In this document: positions 13,311 through 25,320 of the stretch, piece by piece
How positions within the stretch are numbered: the first letter of the stretch is position 1
Layout: every line of letters starts with the position of its first letter
Assembly: GCF_035594125.1 (NCBI RefSeq)
Contig: NC_087156.1
Span: 12,606,806 to 12,670,805 of the forward strand
Reading direction: 5' to 3'
Length of the DNA: 64,000 bases
From: Scylla paramamosain
Taxonomy: Eukaryota; Arthropoda; Malacostraca; Decapoda; Portunidae
Made by a program: the position numbers and the translations under genes
Notes under the pieces: model-generated
Told to the model about the DNA's origin: nothing
Seen by the model: only the letters and a program-made list of their open reading frames with translations
The model's database searches: none

Positions 13311-14840
13311 TTATTATTTATTGTTTTGGTGCCTATTTGCGTTGAAAACAAACACTCAAAAAAGAGTTTTCTGATAAGATCGTTTTAATTTCCCCTACAT
13401 AGGAGGCTTCTGCTATACGCAATTTTAGGGCTTGGTAGTATAAAAAAGCTGAAATAAACTTTTTTTGGTAATATTCTTTTATCATATAATCAAGTTCTGA
13501 ATTCTTCCTGTGAATTTTGGCATTTCGGTATCTCCATGAAGATAAATAAAAAACAATATCCTATTTTTTTTATTTTTTACTATTTATTTTATTTTTTCTC
13601 AATAAATAGTAAATATTTTGTGGGATTTTACCTTTTTGGTACTATAGAAATGTCGTTATTAAAAACACTCTTAATACACGTTTCTCGCATTAGTCCTTTC
13701 GTTTCCAAAACATAAGGTTCTTTGTATGTATTTAAGCGTTTTTATAACGTGATCAAAAAACACTCTCAAAATACAGGCGGTTTTGGGTAATGTTATTCTG
13801 TTTCTCCATGAAGGTGTGTTTTTGCAAGCGCTAGCAGTTTTGTATAAAAGGAGCTCATAAAAACAGACTTAAAGGCAAGGTCTTGGTAAAAAAAAAAGGT
13901 TTTTGTTCCAATATAATGTGATTGTTCCGCTTTACATCCATTTTTTGCAGAGAGTGCTTTACATCCATTTTTGCATTTTTGGTAGGCACAAGCGCTCAAA
14001 AACACTCAAAAATATCTTTTTGGTAATGTTACTTTATTTCTTCATATAGGATACGAGAGTCCAGCTTTCTAGTTGTTTTTCTGATGTAAAACACTGAAAA
14101 GACACGTTTTCAGTAATCGTGTTTTGGATTCAATATATTGACTGATTTTCATATTATTTATTGTATTGGTGCCCAACATGCTGAAAAAAAAACATTGAAA
14201 AGACAGGTTTCTGGTAAAGTCGTTTAACTTCCCTATATATATAAGTAGCTTCTTGCATGCACTTTAGGTTTTGGCACATAAATAATTAGAAAAAAAAAGC
14301 TAATAATTAACTTTCATGATAATAAAGTTCTTTTTTCACATAAATTCCCTGAATTTTGGCAGAATTTTAAAGCGATTTCGGAAAACCTTTGAAGGGACAT
14401 GATAACCAAAACAAAAATTCGTATTTTTTATTTTTTTTTTTTATTTGTCTTTTTTTTTCTGAAGAGTGTTATTTGTGGGTTTTAGCTTTTTTGGTAATGA
14501 AAGAACTTCAAAAATCACTCTAAACACCCGTTTCTCGTAATGTTCTTTTTCTATGTTTCCCGAACATAGGCGTCTTTATATACATATAAGCGCGTTTTTT
14601 TTAGATAACATGATCAAAAAACACTCAAAATACATGTATTTTTAAGGTAATGTTATTCTTCGTTTCTCCATAAAAATGTATTTTGTATGCGTATTTTTAG
14701 CGTTTTAGTAGCGTAAAGGAGCCCGCGCTACCAAAGGCCAGTTCTTGGTAAAATTTTGTCTAATTCCCATGTAATGTGATTGCAACTTGGCTTTATAAGC
14801 GAGTTTATTGGCAAACAACGCCCAAAAACACTGGAAAAGA
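13311..14840 (-). repeat. Satellite HOR, minus orientation, rearranged
   Basis: Minus-oriented units run from B/A types through a K anchor near 13520 (ggcatttcggtatctccatg), then J, I, H, G and further. A second, damaged anchor lies near 14350-14400, where the sequence after cagaattttaaagcg departs from the repeat for several tens of bases. The h-number assignment is uncertain (h8/h9-like, then h6-like). The noise resembles that of the preceding block. No gene was seen. Confidence 0.75.
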
Positions 14841-15172
14841 CATGCAAAGCCTCCAATATAAGGAAATTAAAGACGTTACCAGAAATCTGACATTTGAGTT
14901 TTTGTTTTTAAGTACAAAGTTAAGCACCAAAAAACGATAAATAATGGCGAACTCTACTCTAAGGGAATCCAAAAAGAAAATTACTGAAAAAACGTGTCTT
15001 CTCAGTGCTTTACGTAGAAAAAAAAAACATTGTTATAAAAAAATGTGGTACGAAATTGCTTTATAATTTAAAAATCCACAAGGCAAAAAAACGCAAAAAA
15101 ACTCGTGTAAAAGCTGAAACTCATGAAATAAACATTCTTAATAGAGAAACATAACCTTACTAAAATGCGTGT
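14841..15172 (+). repeat. Plus-orientation satellite insert (types A-E) inside a minus block
   Basis: About 330 bases read in the plus direction: A (catgcaaagcctccaatata), B with the h8/h9-type variant, C (tcagtgctttacgtag), then a shortened D/E (aatccacaaggcaaaa, and ctgaaactcatg). Minus-oriented sequence resumes at about 15173 in the middle of G-type sequence. It is a second small inversion in the same noisy zone, within 2.5 kb of the main junction. Confidence 0.7.
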
Positions 15173-16890
15173 CAAAAACACTAAAAGGTGCCCTTTCCTA
15201 AAAAGTTGGTTTTATTCTCATGTAATGTGATTGCCCTGCTTTATAGGTGTTTTATTGCCTAACACGCTCGAAGAACACTCAAAGACACTTTTCTGGTAAT
15301 GTCATTTTTTCTCGCTTCCCATATAAAGCTAGCTTCGCAATGGAATATGGGATTTGCAACTAAGAATGTAAAAAAAACACTCAAAAATACTCTCGTACAC
15401 GCATTTAGTACTAGGTATATTAACGGAGCTTCTTGATACATAAGAGTCTTATTCAAGAGTTTCAGTGTTTTGGTACCTTAGAAACTTCTCCATACAGTTG
15501 AGTTTTTTTGCGTTTTTTGGACTTGTGATTCTGGTGAACTATAAAAAACACTCATTATACACGTTTCTCTATTATGTCCTTTTTTTTTTTTCCTTTATAT
15601 AGATTGCTTCTCTCCATCCATTTTCGAGTTTCTTTTTATGTAACAAGCTCAAAAACACAATAAAATATAATTTTTTGGTAATGTTATTCTGAATTCCTTC
15701 ACATTATTGGTTGGCGTGCCTTGTTTAGTTAAGCGTTTTCTTACATAAATCTTTTAAAAGACACATTTCCAGTGCTTTTGTTTTGGATTTCCCACATAGA
15801 GTAGATTTTTATATTATTTATCGTTTTAATTCTTTATGTTTTCTCTTTTGGTGCGTTTTGCTTCCCAATATAGAGTGCTTTCCATCCATTTTCGCGTTTT
15901 TTCTAGGTAACACTTTCAAAAACACTCAAAATATACCTTTTTGATAATGTTGCCTTATTTCTTCATTTTTATAGTTTGCATCCGTTTTAGCGTTTTGTAA
16001 TGCAAACCTAGTGCCATCGCTTCAGTAATTTTCTTTTGGATTGTCATATAGATTGACTTCCTATTTATCACTAATATTCCAAATATGCTGAAAATACACT
16101 CATAAGACAGTTTTCTGGCAAAAATGTTTAATTCCCCCCATATAGGTGGCTTTCCATGCACTTTATATGGGTTTGGTACTTAATAAACTGAAAAAAAAAA
16201 AGCTAAATTTAACTTTTTTTGATAATGTTCTTTATTTCATATAATTTCCTGAACTTCGCCCTAATTTTGGCACCTCGTTACCCGTGAAGTTATTAAATAA
16301 GAATGAAAAAAAAAATCTGTATTTTTTATTTATTTATTTTCCCCAGTAAAAGAGTGTAATTTGTGGCTTTTAGCTTTTTTCGTACTTAATGAACTTAAAA
16401 ATACTCATTTTTTACATTTCTCGTAAGATCATTTTTATTTCGCAAAAATACGGTGCGGTTCCTTGCATATATTTAAGCGTTTTTATTGGTAACATGTGAT
16501 CAAAAACACTCAAAATACATATGTATTTGGTAATGTTACTCTGTATTACCCGATCAAGTGTATTTTGCATGCATTTTAGGTGTTTTTGGTATATAATGAG
16601 TTCGAAGACATCTCTAAAGGCATGTTCTTGTTAAAAATTGGTTTTATTCCAATGCAATGTGATTGCCCCGCTTTTTTAGTGCTTTATTGCCTAACACGCT
16701 CAAAATCACTCAAAATACATTTTTCTGGAAAATGTCATTTTTTTCCCACAAGTACCATGTACATTTAGGGTTTTGGTAACGTTAAGGGATGTGAAAAGCA
16801 GCATTCAAAATACACGCATTTAGTAAGAGTGTTCTGTTTCTCAATTAAGAGTGCTGTTCCAGAGTTTTCAGCATTTTGGAATGTAAGAAA
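15173..16890 (-). repeat. Satellite HOR, minus orientation, h11-type
   Basis: Minus-oriented G-F-E-D-C, then the partial B-C-D duplication marker of h11 (near 15830), and a K anchor near 16280 with the h11/h10 spelling (cacctcgttacccgtgaag). It corresponds to the reverse of about 11.1-12.8 kb. Near 16888 an E-type unit (cattttggaatgtaagaaa) joins directly to a D-type unit of h6 spelling, so h7-h10 are skipped. The region is noisy. Confidence 0.78.
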
Positions 16891-19800
16891 TAGTGCTTTC
16901 CATCCATTTTCTCGTTTTTTGAAGGCGTAAGAAGTTCAAAAACACTCAAAATATACCTTTTTGGCAAACGTTATTCTATTTCTCTATATTCGTTGGTTTC
17001 CATCCGATTTACCGTTTTTTCTACGTAAAACACTGAAAAGACACTTTTTTTCAGTAATTTTTTTATGATGGATTCCCTCACATTGAGTGCCTACACTTAT
17101 TATTTATCTGTTTGGTGACTAACATGTTGAAAAAAAAACACAAAAAGACAGGTTTCTGTATGAAAATGTCGTTTAATATTCACATATAGGTGGCTTCTGG
17201 TACACTTTAGTGTTTGGTACAAAAACAACTGAAAAAAAAGCTAAAATTAACACTTTTTCATAATGTTCTTTTTTCACATAATTTCCTTGAATTTTGGCAG
17301 AATTTTAGCATGTCGGTGTACCCATGAAGATGAATAAAAAAAAAAATCGTGTATTTTTTTATTTTTTTTATTTTTTTTCTTCTATAAAGAGTGTTAATGG
17401 GTTTTAGCTTTTTTTGGTACTTAAAAAACTTAAAACACTCATAATACACTTTTCAAGAAATGTCCATTCTGTTTCCCAAACATAAGATTCTTTTTTCGCA
17501 TGTATTTAAGCTTTTTTTATAAGTTACATGACTCTAAAACACTCAAAATACATGTTTTTGGTAATATTATTCTCTTTCTGAATAAAGGGTGTTTGGATTG
17601 AGTTTTAAAGCGTTTTGGCATATAAGTGTTTCAAAAACACTTAGGAAAAAACACTTGGTAAAAGTTGGATTTTATTCCCATGTAATGTGATTGCTTTGCT
17701 TTTTAGTGCTTAAAAGACACTTTTCTGGTACACGTTATTCTTTTTCCCATATAAAGCTACTTCTCTACATAAAATTTGGGGTTTTGGTAGCTATCAATTG
17801 TATTTCGGGAAAACACCTCAAAATAATAATGCATTTGGTAAGGTTGTTCTGTTTTTCAATGAAGAGTGTTATTCAGGAGATTCACCATTTTGGCATTCAA
17901 GAAACTTCTCCATATATACGAATTTTTGCGTTTTTTGGCTTTGTGCTTCTTGAGAAAATCTTATAAAACACCCATTAGCAATATGCTTCTCGTAATGTCC
18001 TTTTTGTTAAATCAATATAGAGAGCTTTCCATCCAGCCATGTTTCGCGTTTTTTTTTTTTTTTTGTAAAAAGCCAAAAAATACCTCGAAAATATCTCTTT
18101 TTTGGTAATCCTTATTCTGCATTTTCATGTTGGCTGGTTTCCATCCGTTTTAGCATTTTTCTACTTAAAACAGCCAGAAAAGTATGAATGTTTTCCGTAA
18201 TTTGGTTTGGATTCCCCAATAGAATGAATTCCAGTATTGTTAATTGTTTTGGTGACTAAGATGTATGAAAAAACACTGGAAACACAGGTTTCTTCGTTTG
18301 TCGTTTAATTTCCCCATATAGTCATGGCTTTTTATGACACTTTACGCAAGTTTTGAAAGACAATAGTCCGGAAAAAAAGCTCAAATTAACTTTTTTGATA
18401 ATGTTCTTTTTTCAATATAATTTCCCTAGAATTTTGCCAAAATTTTGTGATCTCGGTATCTACAGAAATAAGAAATAACAAAAAAAATCTCATTTATTTA
18501 TTCCCTTTTTTTTTCTCTATAAAGAGGTTTTTGCTTTTGGCAATTTATGGAACTTTAAAAAAAACTCTTAATAGACGTTTCTCCTAATGCTGTTCTTTTA
18601 TTTCCTGTATATAGTGTTTTTGTGCATGTATTAAAGAATTATTAGAGGTAACATGATCAAAAACTTCCAAAATAGATATTTTTGGTAATACAATCTGTTT
18701 CTCCGGCGAAGCGGTGTTTAAGCTTGTGTTTTAGTGTTTTGGTAAGTATAAAAAAGCTCGCAAAACACTTAAAGGCAAGTTCTTGTGTAAAAGATGGCTT
18801 TATTCCCATGTAATGTAATTGACCTCCTTTTTTTAATGTTTTACGTTGCCTAACACGTTTCAAAAACACTCAAAAGACACTTTTCTGGTAATCGTCATTT
18901 TTTTTACCACATAAAGCTAGTTTTGCATGCAATTTGGGATTTTTTGGTAACCAAGAATGTGAAAAACAGTCAAAATACACGCATATCGTAAGGTTGTTCT
19001 GTATTCTTACCATTAAGAGTGTTAGGCATCTTTACTTTCAGCATTTTGGCATCTAAGAAACTTATCCATATACACGAAAGTTTTTGCGTTTTTTGCTCCT
19101 AGGTTCTTCTAAAACTATAAAACACTCACATACAATTTTCTCGTAATGTTCTTCTTTATCTTCAATATAGAGTGCCTTCTATTCATTTTCTGCGTTTTTT
19201 AAGATAATAGTTCAAAAACAGTAAAAATATACCCGTTTTGGTAATGTTATTTCATTTCTTCATATTCGTTGGCTTGCATCCGTTTTAATGCGTTTTTTCT
19301 TCACATGAAACACTTAAAAGATTAATTTTTCAGTAATTTCGGCAGGAGTAGATTCCCATATTGAGTAATTTCCATATCGTTTTCTGGTGTGCCTAACATG
19401 ATGAAAACACTCAAAAGACAGGTTTCTCGTAAAGTCGTTTAATTTCCTCTGCCATAGGTGGCTGTGCATGCACTTTAAAGGCTTGGTACATAATGAAAGT
19501 CTGAAAAAAAAGCTAAAACAAATTAAATTTTTTTCATATTTTTCTTTTTTCACATAATTTTCCTGAATTTTGCCAGAATTTCGGCATCTTTGTACCTATG
19601 AAGATGAATAACAAAAAAAAAAAATAAATAAATTCCTATCTTTTTTATTCATTTATTTTTATTTATTTTTTTCAGAAATCGTTATTTTAAAGGTTTTTTT
19701 AGCTAAATGGCACTTTTTCGAAAGAACTTAAAAAACACTCCTGAAATATATACTTCTTGAAATGCCCTTTAATTTCCCAAACATAAGGTATGTTCTTTGT

Positions 19801-22800
19801 TTCAGATGAAGAGCTTTTTATAGGTAATAATAATCAAAAAAACACTCAAAATACATGGCGTTTTTGGTAATGTTATTCTCTTTCTCCGTTGTGGTAAGTT
19901 TTATAGTATTCGTTTTAATGTTTTTGTATATAAGGAGCTCAAAAACACTTAAAGATATCGTTGTTAGTAAAAGTTAGTTTTATTCCCATATAATGTGATT
20001 GCTCTGCTTTATATAGTATTTACGTTTGCCTATCATGCTAAAAAAAAAAAGAACACTTAAAAAAGACACTTTACCAATGTCTTTCTTTTTTCCACATAAA
20101 GCTAATTTCAGATAAAATTTGGGTTTTAAGTAACTAAGAATGTGTGAAAAACACTCAAAATACATGCACGATAAAAGGTTCTTCTGCTTCTCAATTTTTA
20201 TAGTGTTATTCAGGAGTTTCAGCATTTTGGTATATCTAAGAAACTTCTTCCATATATATGAGTTTTTGCGTTTTTTGCCTTGTGATTCTTGAGAATCTAT
20301 GAAACATTCCATTATACATGTTTTTCGTAATGTCTTTTTGTTAACCAATAGACAGAGCTTGCATCCATTTTCGCGTTTTTTTGTAAGTAAAAAGCTAAAA
20401 ACATAACCACTCAATTTCACCATACCTTCTTTTGGTAATCTTATCTTTATTTCCTCATATTGGTTGGTTTGCATCTCGTTTTAGCGTTTTTCTACGTAAA
20501 ACACGAAATGATTATTACTGTTTAAAGTAATTTTGTTTTTATTTTGACTAATGAATGACTTTAATATATATTTATTGTTTAAATGATCAATATGTCATCA
20601 AAGACACTAGGGGTAAACAAAAGTTTCTCGTAAATTAGTTTAATTACAGTACTTTGGCTTTGGTATGCAATTCATGGTTTGACAAGTATAACATCTCGAA
20701 AAAAAAGCTAAAAATTAATTACACATTAAAATTACATAACACTTCCCTGAATTCTGTAACGTATTTTGGCATCTCTATACCTATGAAGAAAAAATAACAA
20801 TGTGTAATCCTATTTTTTTTTTATTATTTTTTTTATTTTTTCTCTATCAAGAGTTTTTAGCTTTTTGGTATTTGCGGAACTTAAAAACACACATAATAAC
20901 TATCGTTTCTCATAATGTCCTTTTCTTTATTTCCCATATACATAGGGTTTTTTGCATATGTATTTAAGTTGTTTTAGAGGTGAATACGATCAAAAACACT
21001 CTAAAATAAATGTTTTGTTAATGTTAATGTTTTTTTCATAAAGGGTGTTTTGCATGTGTTTTAGTATTTTGGTATATAATGAGTTAAAAAACACCTAAAA
21101 GTTGGTTTTATTCCCATGTAATGTGATTGTTCTCCTTTATAGTGCTTTATTGGAAAAAAAAACCCTCAAAAAAAGATTTTTTTTTCTGATAATGGTCATT
21201 TTTTTTCCCACATAAAGCTAGTTTCGCATGCAATTTAAAAAAATACACCAGAATGTGAAAAACACTCAAAATATGTGAATGTAGTAATGTTATTCGGTTT
21301 CTAAATTAAGAGTAAGTTATTCAGGAGTTTCAGCATTTTTGGTATCAAAGAAACCCTCCATATACACTTGTTTTTATAGTTTTTTTGCTTCGTGGTTCTT
21401 GTGGAAACGATAAAATACTCATTATGCACGTTTCTCGTAATTAAGTCTTTTTATTTCCCAATATAGAGTGTTTTGCATCCATTTTCAAGTTTTCTTTTCT
21501 TTTTTGTTGGTCACAAGCTCAAAAAATACTTAAAAATATACCTTTTTGGTAATGTTATTCTATTTCTTCATATTGGTCTGTTTGCATAGTATTTAGCGTT
21601 TTTTACGGTAAAACACTGAAAAAATACGTTTTTCAGTAATTTTGTTTTGGATTCCCCATATATAGTGACCTATCGTTTTAAGTTTCTAATATGCTGAAAA
21701 ACACTCAAAAATACTTAAAACTGAAAAACACTCAAAAAGTTTGTAAAGTCGTTTAATTTCCCCATATAGATGGCTTTTCTGGGTATGCACTTTTTAGGGT
21801 TTTGATACATAATAGTCCGGAAAAAAAAGTGCAAAATTAACTATTTCGAGCATGTTAAAATTTTATCAACATAATTTCCCTGACCATTTTAACAGAAGTT
21901 TGGCTTCTCGGTAAATTTCTCTGAAGATGAAATAACAAAAAAAAAATATTATTTTCTTTTTATTTCATTTTTATTTTTATTTATTTATTTATTTTATTTT
22001 TTTTCATAGAGCAAGTTACTTTGAGGGTTTTATCTTTTTTGGTATTTAAGCAACTTAAAAACACTTATAATATACGTTTCTCGTAATGTCCGTTCGTTTC
22101 CCAAACATAGGACTTTGCTTGCACTTAAGCGTTTTTATAGGTAAGATGATCAAAAACACTCAAAATACATGGTTTTTGTAATGTTATTGTGTTTCTCCAT
22201 AAAGGATTTTTTGCATTCGTTTTAGCGTTTTTTGAAGTAATTTCTTATTGCCTAACACGCTCATAAACACTCAAAAACATTTTATGGCAATAAAAATTTT
22301 TCCCCACATAAACCCAGTTTCGCATGCACTTTCGTATTTTGGCAACTAAGAATGTGAAAAACACCGCTCAAAACACACGCATTTGGTAAGATTGTTCTCT
22401 ATCTCAATCAAGAGTGTTATTCATGAGTTTCAGCATTTTGGCATCTAAGAAACTTTTGCATTGTGGTTGTTGTGAAACTATAAAACACTCATTATATGGC
22501 AGGTTTCTCGTATTGTCCTTTTGTTGCTCCAATATAGCGTGCTTTGTATCCATTTTCGCGCTCAAAAACACTCAAAATATACCTTTTTTGCAACAGTATC
22601 TTTAGTTTTCATGTTGGTTGGTTTGGCATCCGTTTTAGCGTGTTTCTACGTAAAACACTGAAAAGACAAGTATTAAGTGATTTATTTTTAGATTCCCATA
22701 TAGAGTGACTTCCTGGTATATTATTTAAGAATTGTTTTCAGTTTAACATGCTGAAAAACACTCAAAAGACAGGTTTCTTATCAAGTCCTTTAATTTCCTT

Positions 22801-23552
22801 ATAGAGGTAGTTTTGTATGCAATATAGGTTTTTGCTACATAATCTGTCCTGAAAAAAAAGCTAAAATTAACTTTTTTTTGATAATGTTCTTTCGTCAAGA
22901 GTAATTTCCCTGAGTTCTGTCACGAATTTTTGGCAAGTTAATTCATCGTCCTTTCTGTTTTGCAAACAGTAAAATTTTCCATGTATTTAAGCGTTGTTTT
23001 TAGAAATAAATTGATCAAAAACACTCAAAATACATGTTTTTGGTAATATGTTAATCTGTTTCTGCATAAAGTGTGTTTTAATGCGTTTTTAGGCGTTTTG
23101 GTATGTTAGAGCTCTGAAAAACACTTAAAGGCAAGTTCTTGGTAAAAGTTGGTTTTATTCCCATGTAATGTGATTGCCCTGTTTTTTAGTGCTTTATTGC
23201 TCCACCACGCTCTGCAAACACTCAGAAGATATTCTTCTGGAAATATCTTATTTTTTTTTTCCTTATTTCCACATAAAGTTGGGTTTCGTATGCAATTTGG
23301 GGTTCTGGTAACCAAGAATGTGAAAAAAACACTCAAAATACACGCATTTGGTAAGGTTACCTGTTTTTCAATTAAGAGTGTTATTCATGAGTTTCAGGGT
23401 TTTTTGGTATCTAAGAAACTCAAAAACACCTCTATAATGCACGTTTTTCTTGCAACATCCTTTTTTTTTCTCATTTATAGTGCCGCATGTACTTTGGCAT
23501 TTTATTCTTTACGGAATAGTTGAAAAACACTCGAAAATACACGTTTTTGGTA
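16891..23552 (-). repeat. Satellite HOR, minus orientation, h6 back to h1, ending at the LINE
   Basis: Anchors occur near 17310, 18455, 19590, 20780, 21910 and a degenerate one near 22930. Their variants match h6, h5, h4, h3, h2 and h1 of the first block in reverse order. The array ends at 23552, where the LINE tail begins, exactly as h1 abuts the LINE tail at 56588. Many small insertions relative to the clean homologs are present. A long open frame on the minus strand at 19980-20474 is in-frame satellite, not a gene. Confidence 0.85.
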
Positions 23553-25320
23553 ATAAGAAGCCATAAAGAAGAACACAAGAAATAAGTGCAAATATGCAAG
23601 AAGGCATTCACGCCTACACGTAAGTGTACTTGTTTGAAATATGCTCACGTATTTTCACCTATCATCCTTATCTATAAATGTGTAATTTTCTCTTACAATT
23701 GCCAAGCAAATGCCTCAGCACTAAGAGCTTGATTACTAAGTCCGTTCCAATCATCTACTATTGTATTTCAAAACCAATTGTTTTTTGTTTTTTTTGAACA
23801 TCAAGTTTTTCAGGCTCAAGCCTGAAAAATCTTGATGTTCTATTTTTCATATGTTCTATCATGGTTACAGATTCTAAGAATTTTTCATTATGTTACCCTT
23901 GTTATAACCCATACACCATTATAAAGACTTCTTTATCAAGTCCATCTCTTAACTCCGTCCACGTCTCTCTAAAGAATGTAAATTTAACAGCTTGAATCTC
24001 GCTTCGGGTAAGTGAAATACTCCTCATATCCTTGTATCCTTTTAGCTATTCTCCTTTGAAGTGATCTACTATTAGACCTTAGATTCTTCCCGTGATGTGG
24101 TAGACCAGATATAGGACAGCGTAGTCTAGATGAAGTCTGACCAGCGCTAAATGCAACTTTAATAGTTACTTCGGGAGGTTTACTTCTTAGTATTCCTGAA
24201 ATGAATCCTAATACAATTATTTGCTTTGTTTTTCTCACTCTTTGTGATGTTTCTCTTAGATTCTGGAGTTCAGAGCGACTTTAAATCTCAAATCTTTTCT
24301 TAACTCCTAAACCTACCAGAACTTGGGTTGTTCATTGTGTAACTACTGTGTGGGGTTCTCTCACTTACGCCGCCAAGTGCTTTGCATTTGTTGATATTAA
24401 AACTGCATTTTGCCGACTGTTCTGTCCATTCGTTCAATCCCATTCAAATCTGATTACATTGTTATTGTAGGTGATTCTGACCTAATTAATCTACATACTC
24501 TCGTGTCATTAGCAAATTTAATACAATAACACTTCTCTTCTAATTCTACTATCTAAGTCATTGACATACTTATATTATAAACAACATACCTATCTCAACA
24601 TTGATAATAATCCCTTTGACACCCCCACTAATTATTTGACCCCACTTGGATTTAGAGCCGCTTATTACAACACCTTGTCGCTCTGCCGCTTTACAAGGAC
24701 CTTATCCAGATTACTTATAAACTTTTTCCAAATTCTTAAATACTGTGGAATATATTTCTATCTTGGTCCTGGTGACTCTGAATTTTCAGCCATTCATCTC
24801 CTGTTCCACTATCTCTTTAATTATGGTAATATCTGTCAGCTTTCTCATTTTCTTCTACTATCAATATCTTTGTCACTATTCGGCAAATCTTGCATGTTTT
24901 CCTGGGTAAAGACAGTTAAAAAATACTCGTTCATAATTTTACTAATCTCCTCCCAACAACTAAGCATGTCCCATTCTGCTGTCTTTAAGGAACTATTGTT
25001 TCTCTATTCTTCGTCCTATATGCTTGATAAAAATCCCTTGGGGTCCATCCTCGCTTGGCTGGATACCTTTTAATTCACATAACTATTTTTAGCTTTCCTT
25101 GTTAAACTCCTGAGTTTTTCAAATTCATTATATTATTGCGGCCTTAAAAACCACTTCCCCTGTCTTTAATCTCATATATACTTCTTTTTCGCCCTCCTTG
25201 CAATGTTTTTAACCTCAGTCATCCATTTAGAATCATTCTTCTGCGATCTTATTCTTTCCGTAAGGACATTCCCTAATCTGTCCTGAATGTAACCTATCAA
25301 CGGTGTTGAGTTTATTTCGC
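23553..25320 (-). mobile_element. CR1/jockey-type LINE remnant, minus strand, internally deleted and broken
   Basis: Read on the minus strand, this is the second copy of the element at 54917-56588. The 3' UTR and tail lie at about 23553-23645 and the C-terminal domain at 23650-24240. The segment at about 24240-24560 holds the thumb region and the FADD-containing palm. The segment at 24700-25300 holds the upstream linker region. The same fragment order and the same internal deletion (around 24690-24750 here) occur in the plus copy, so both derive from one already deleted element. This copy has more frameshifts: only short stretches stay open, such as the minus-strand frame 23984-24238 containing QRRIAKRIQG, which matches QRRMTKRIQG of the plus copy. 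Some of these frameshifts may be sequencing error. Upstream it joins the monomeric array near 25320. It is not functional. The plus-strand open frame at 24561-25073 is antisense shadow. Confidence 0.85.
23796..23840. repeat. Hairpin-forming inverted repeat inside the LINE remnant
   Basis: The left arm begins gaacatcaag and the right arm ends cttgatgttc, with caggctcaagcctg at the centre. It is the counterpart of the hairpin at 56314-56355 and is slightly longer and less regular here because of small insertions. Confidence 0.8.

Noticed and set aside
19980..20474. 164-residue open frame on the minus strand
   Set aside because: It is satellite read in frame: successive units of about 96 bp (32 codons) keep the frame open, and the peptide repeats words such as ENGCKLCLLVNKKTLRKTC seen in dozens of other short frames. 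No domain was recognised and the region is noisy.
24561..25073. 170-residue open frame on the plus strand
   Set aside because: It lies antisense to the LINE remnant on the minus strand, and the sense strand accounts for the sequence. No family is recognisable on the plus strand.
24300..25320. A second, different gene next to the minus LINE remnant
   Set aside because: The reverse complement matches the upstream part of the plus LINE copy (54917-55500) throughout, so it belongs to the same element.
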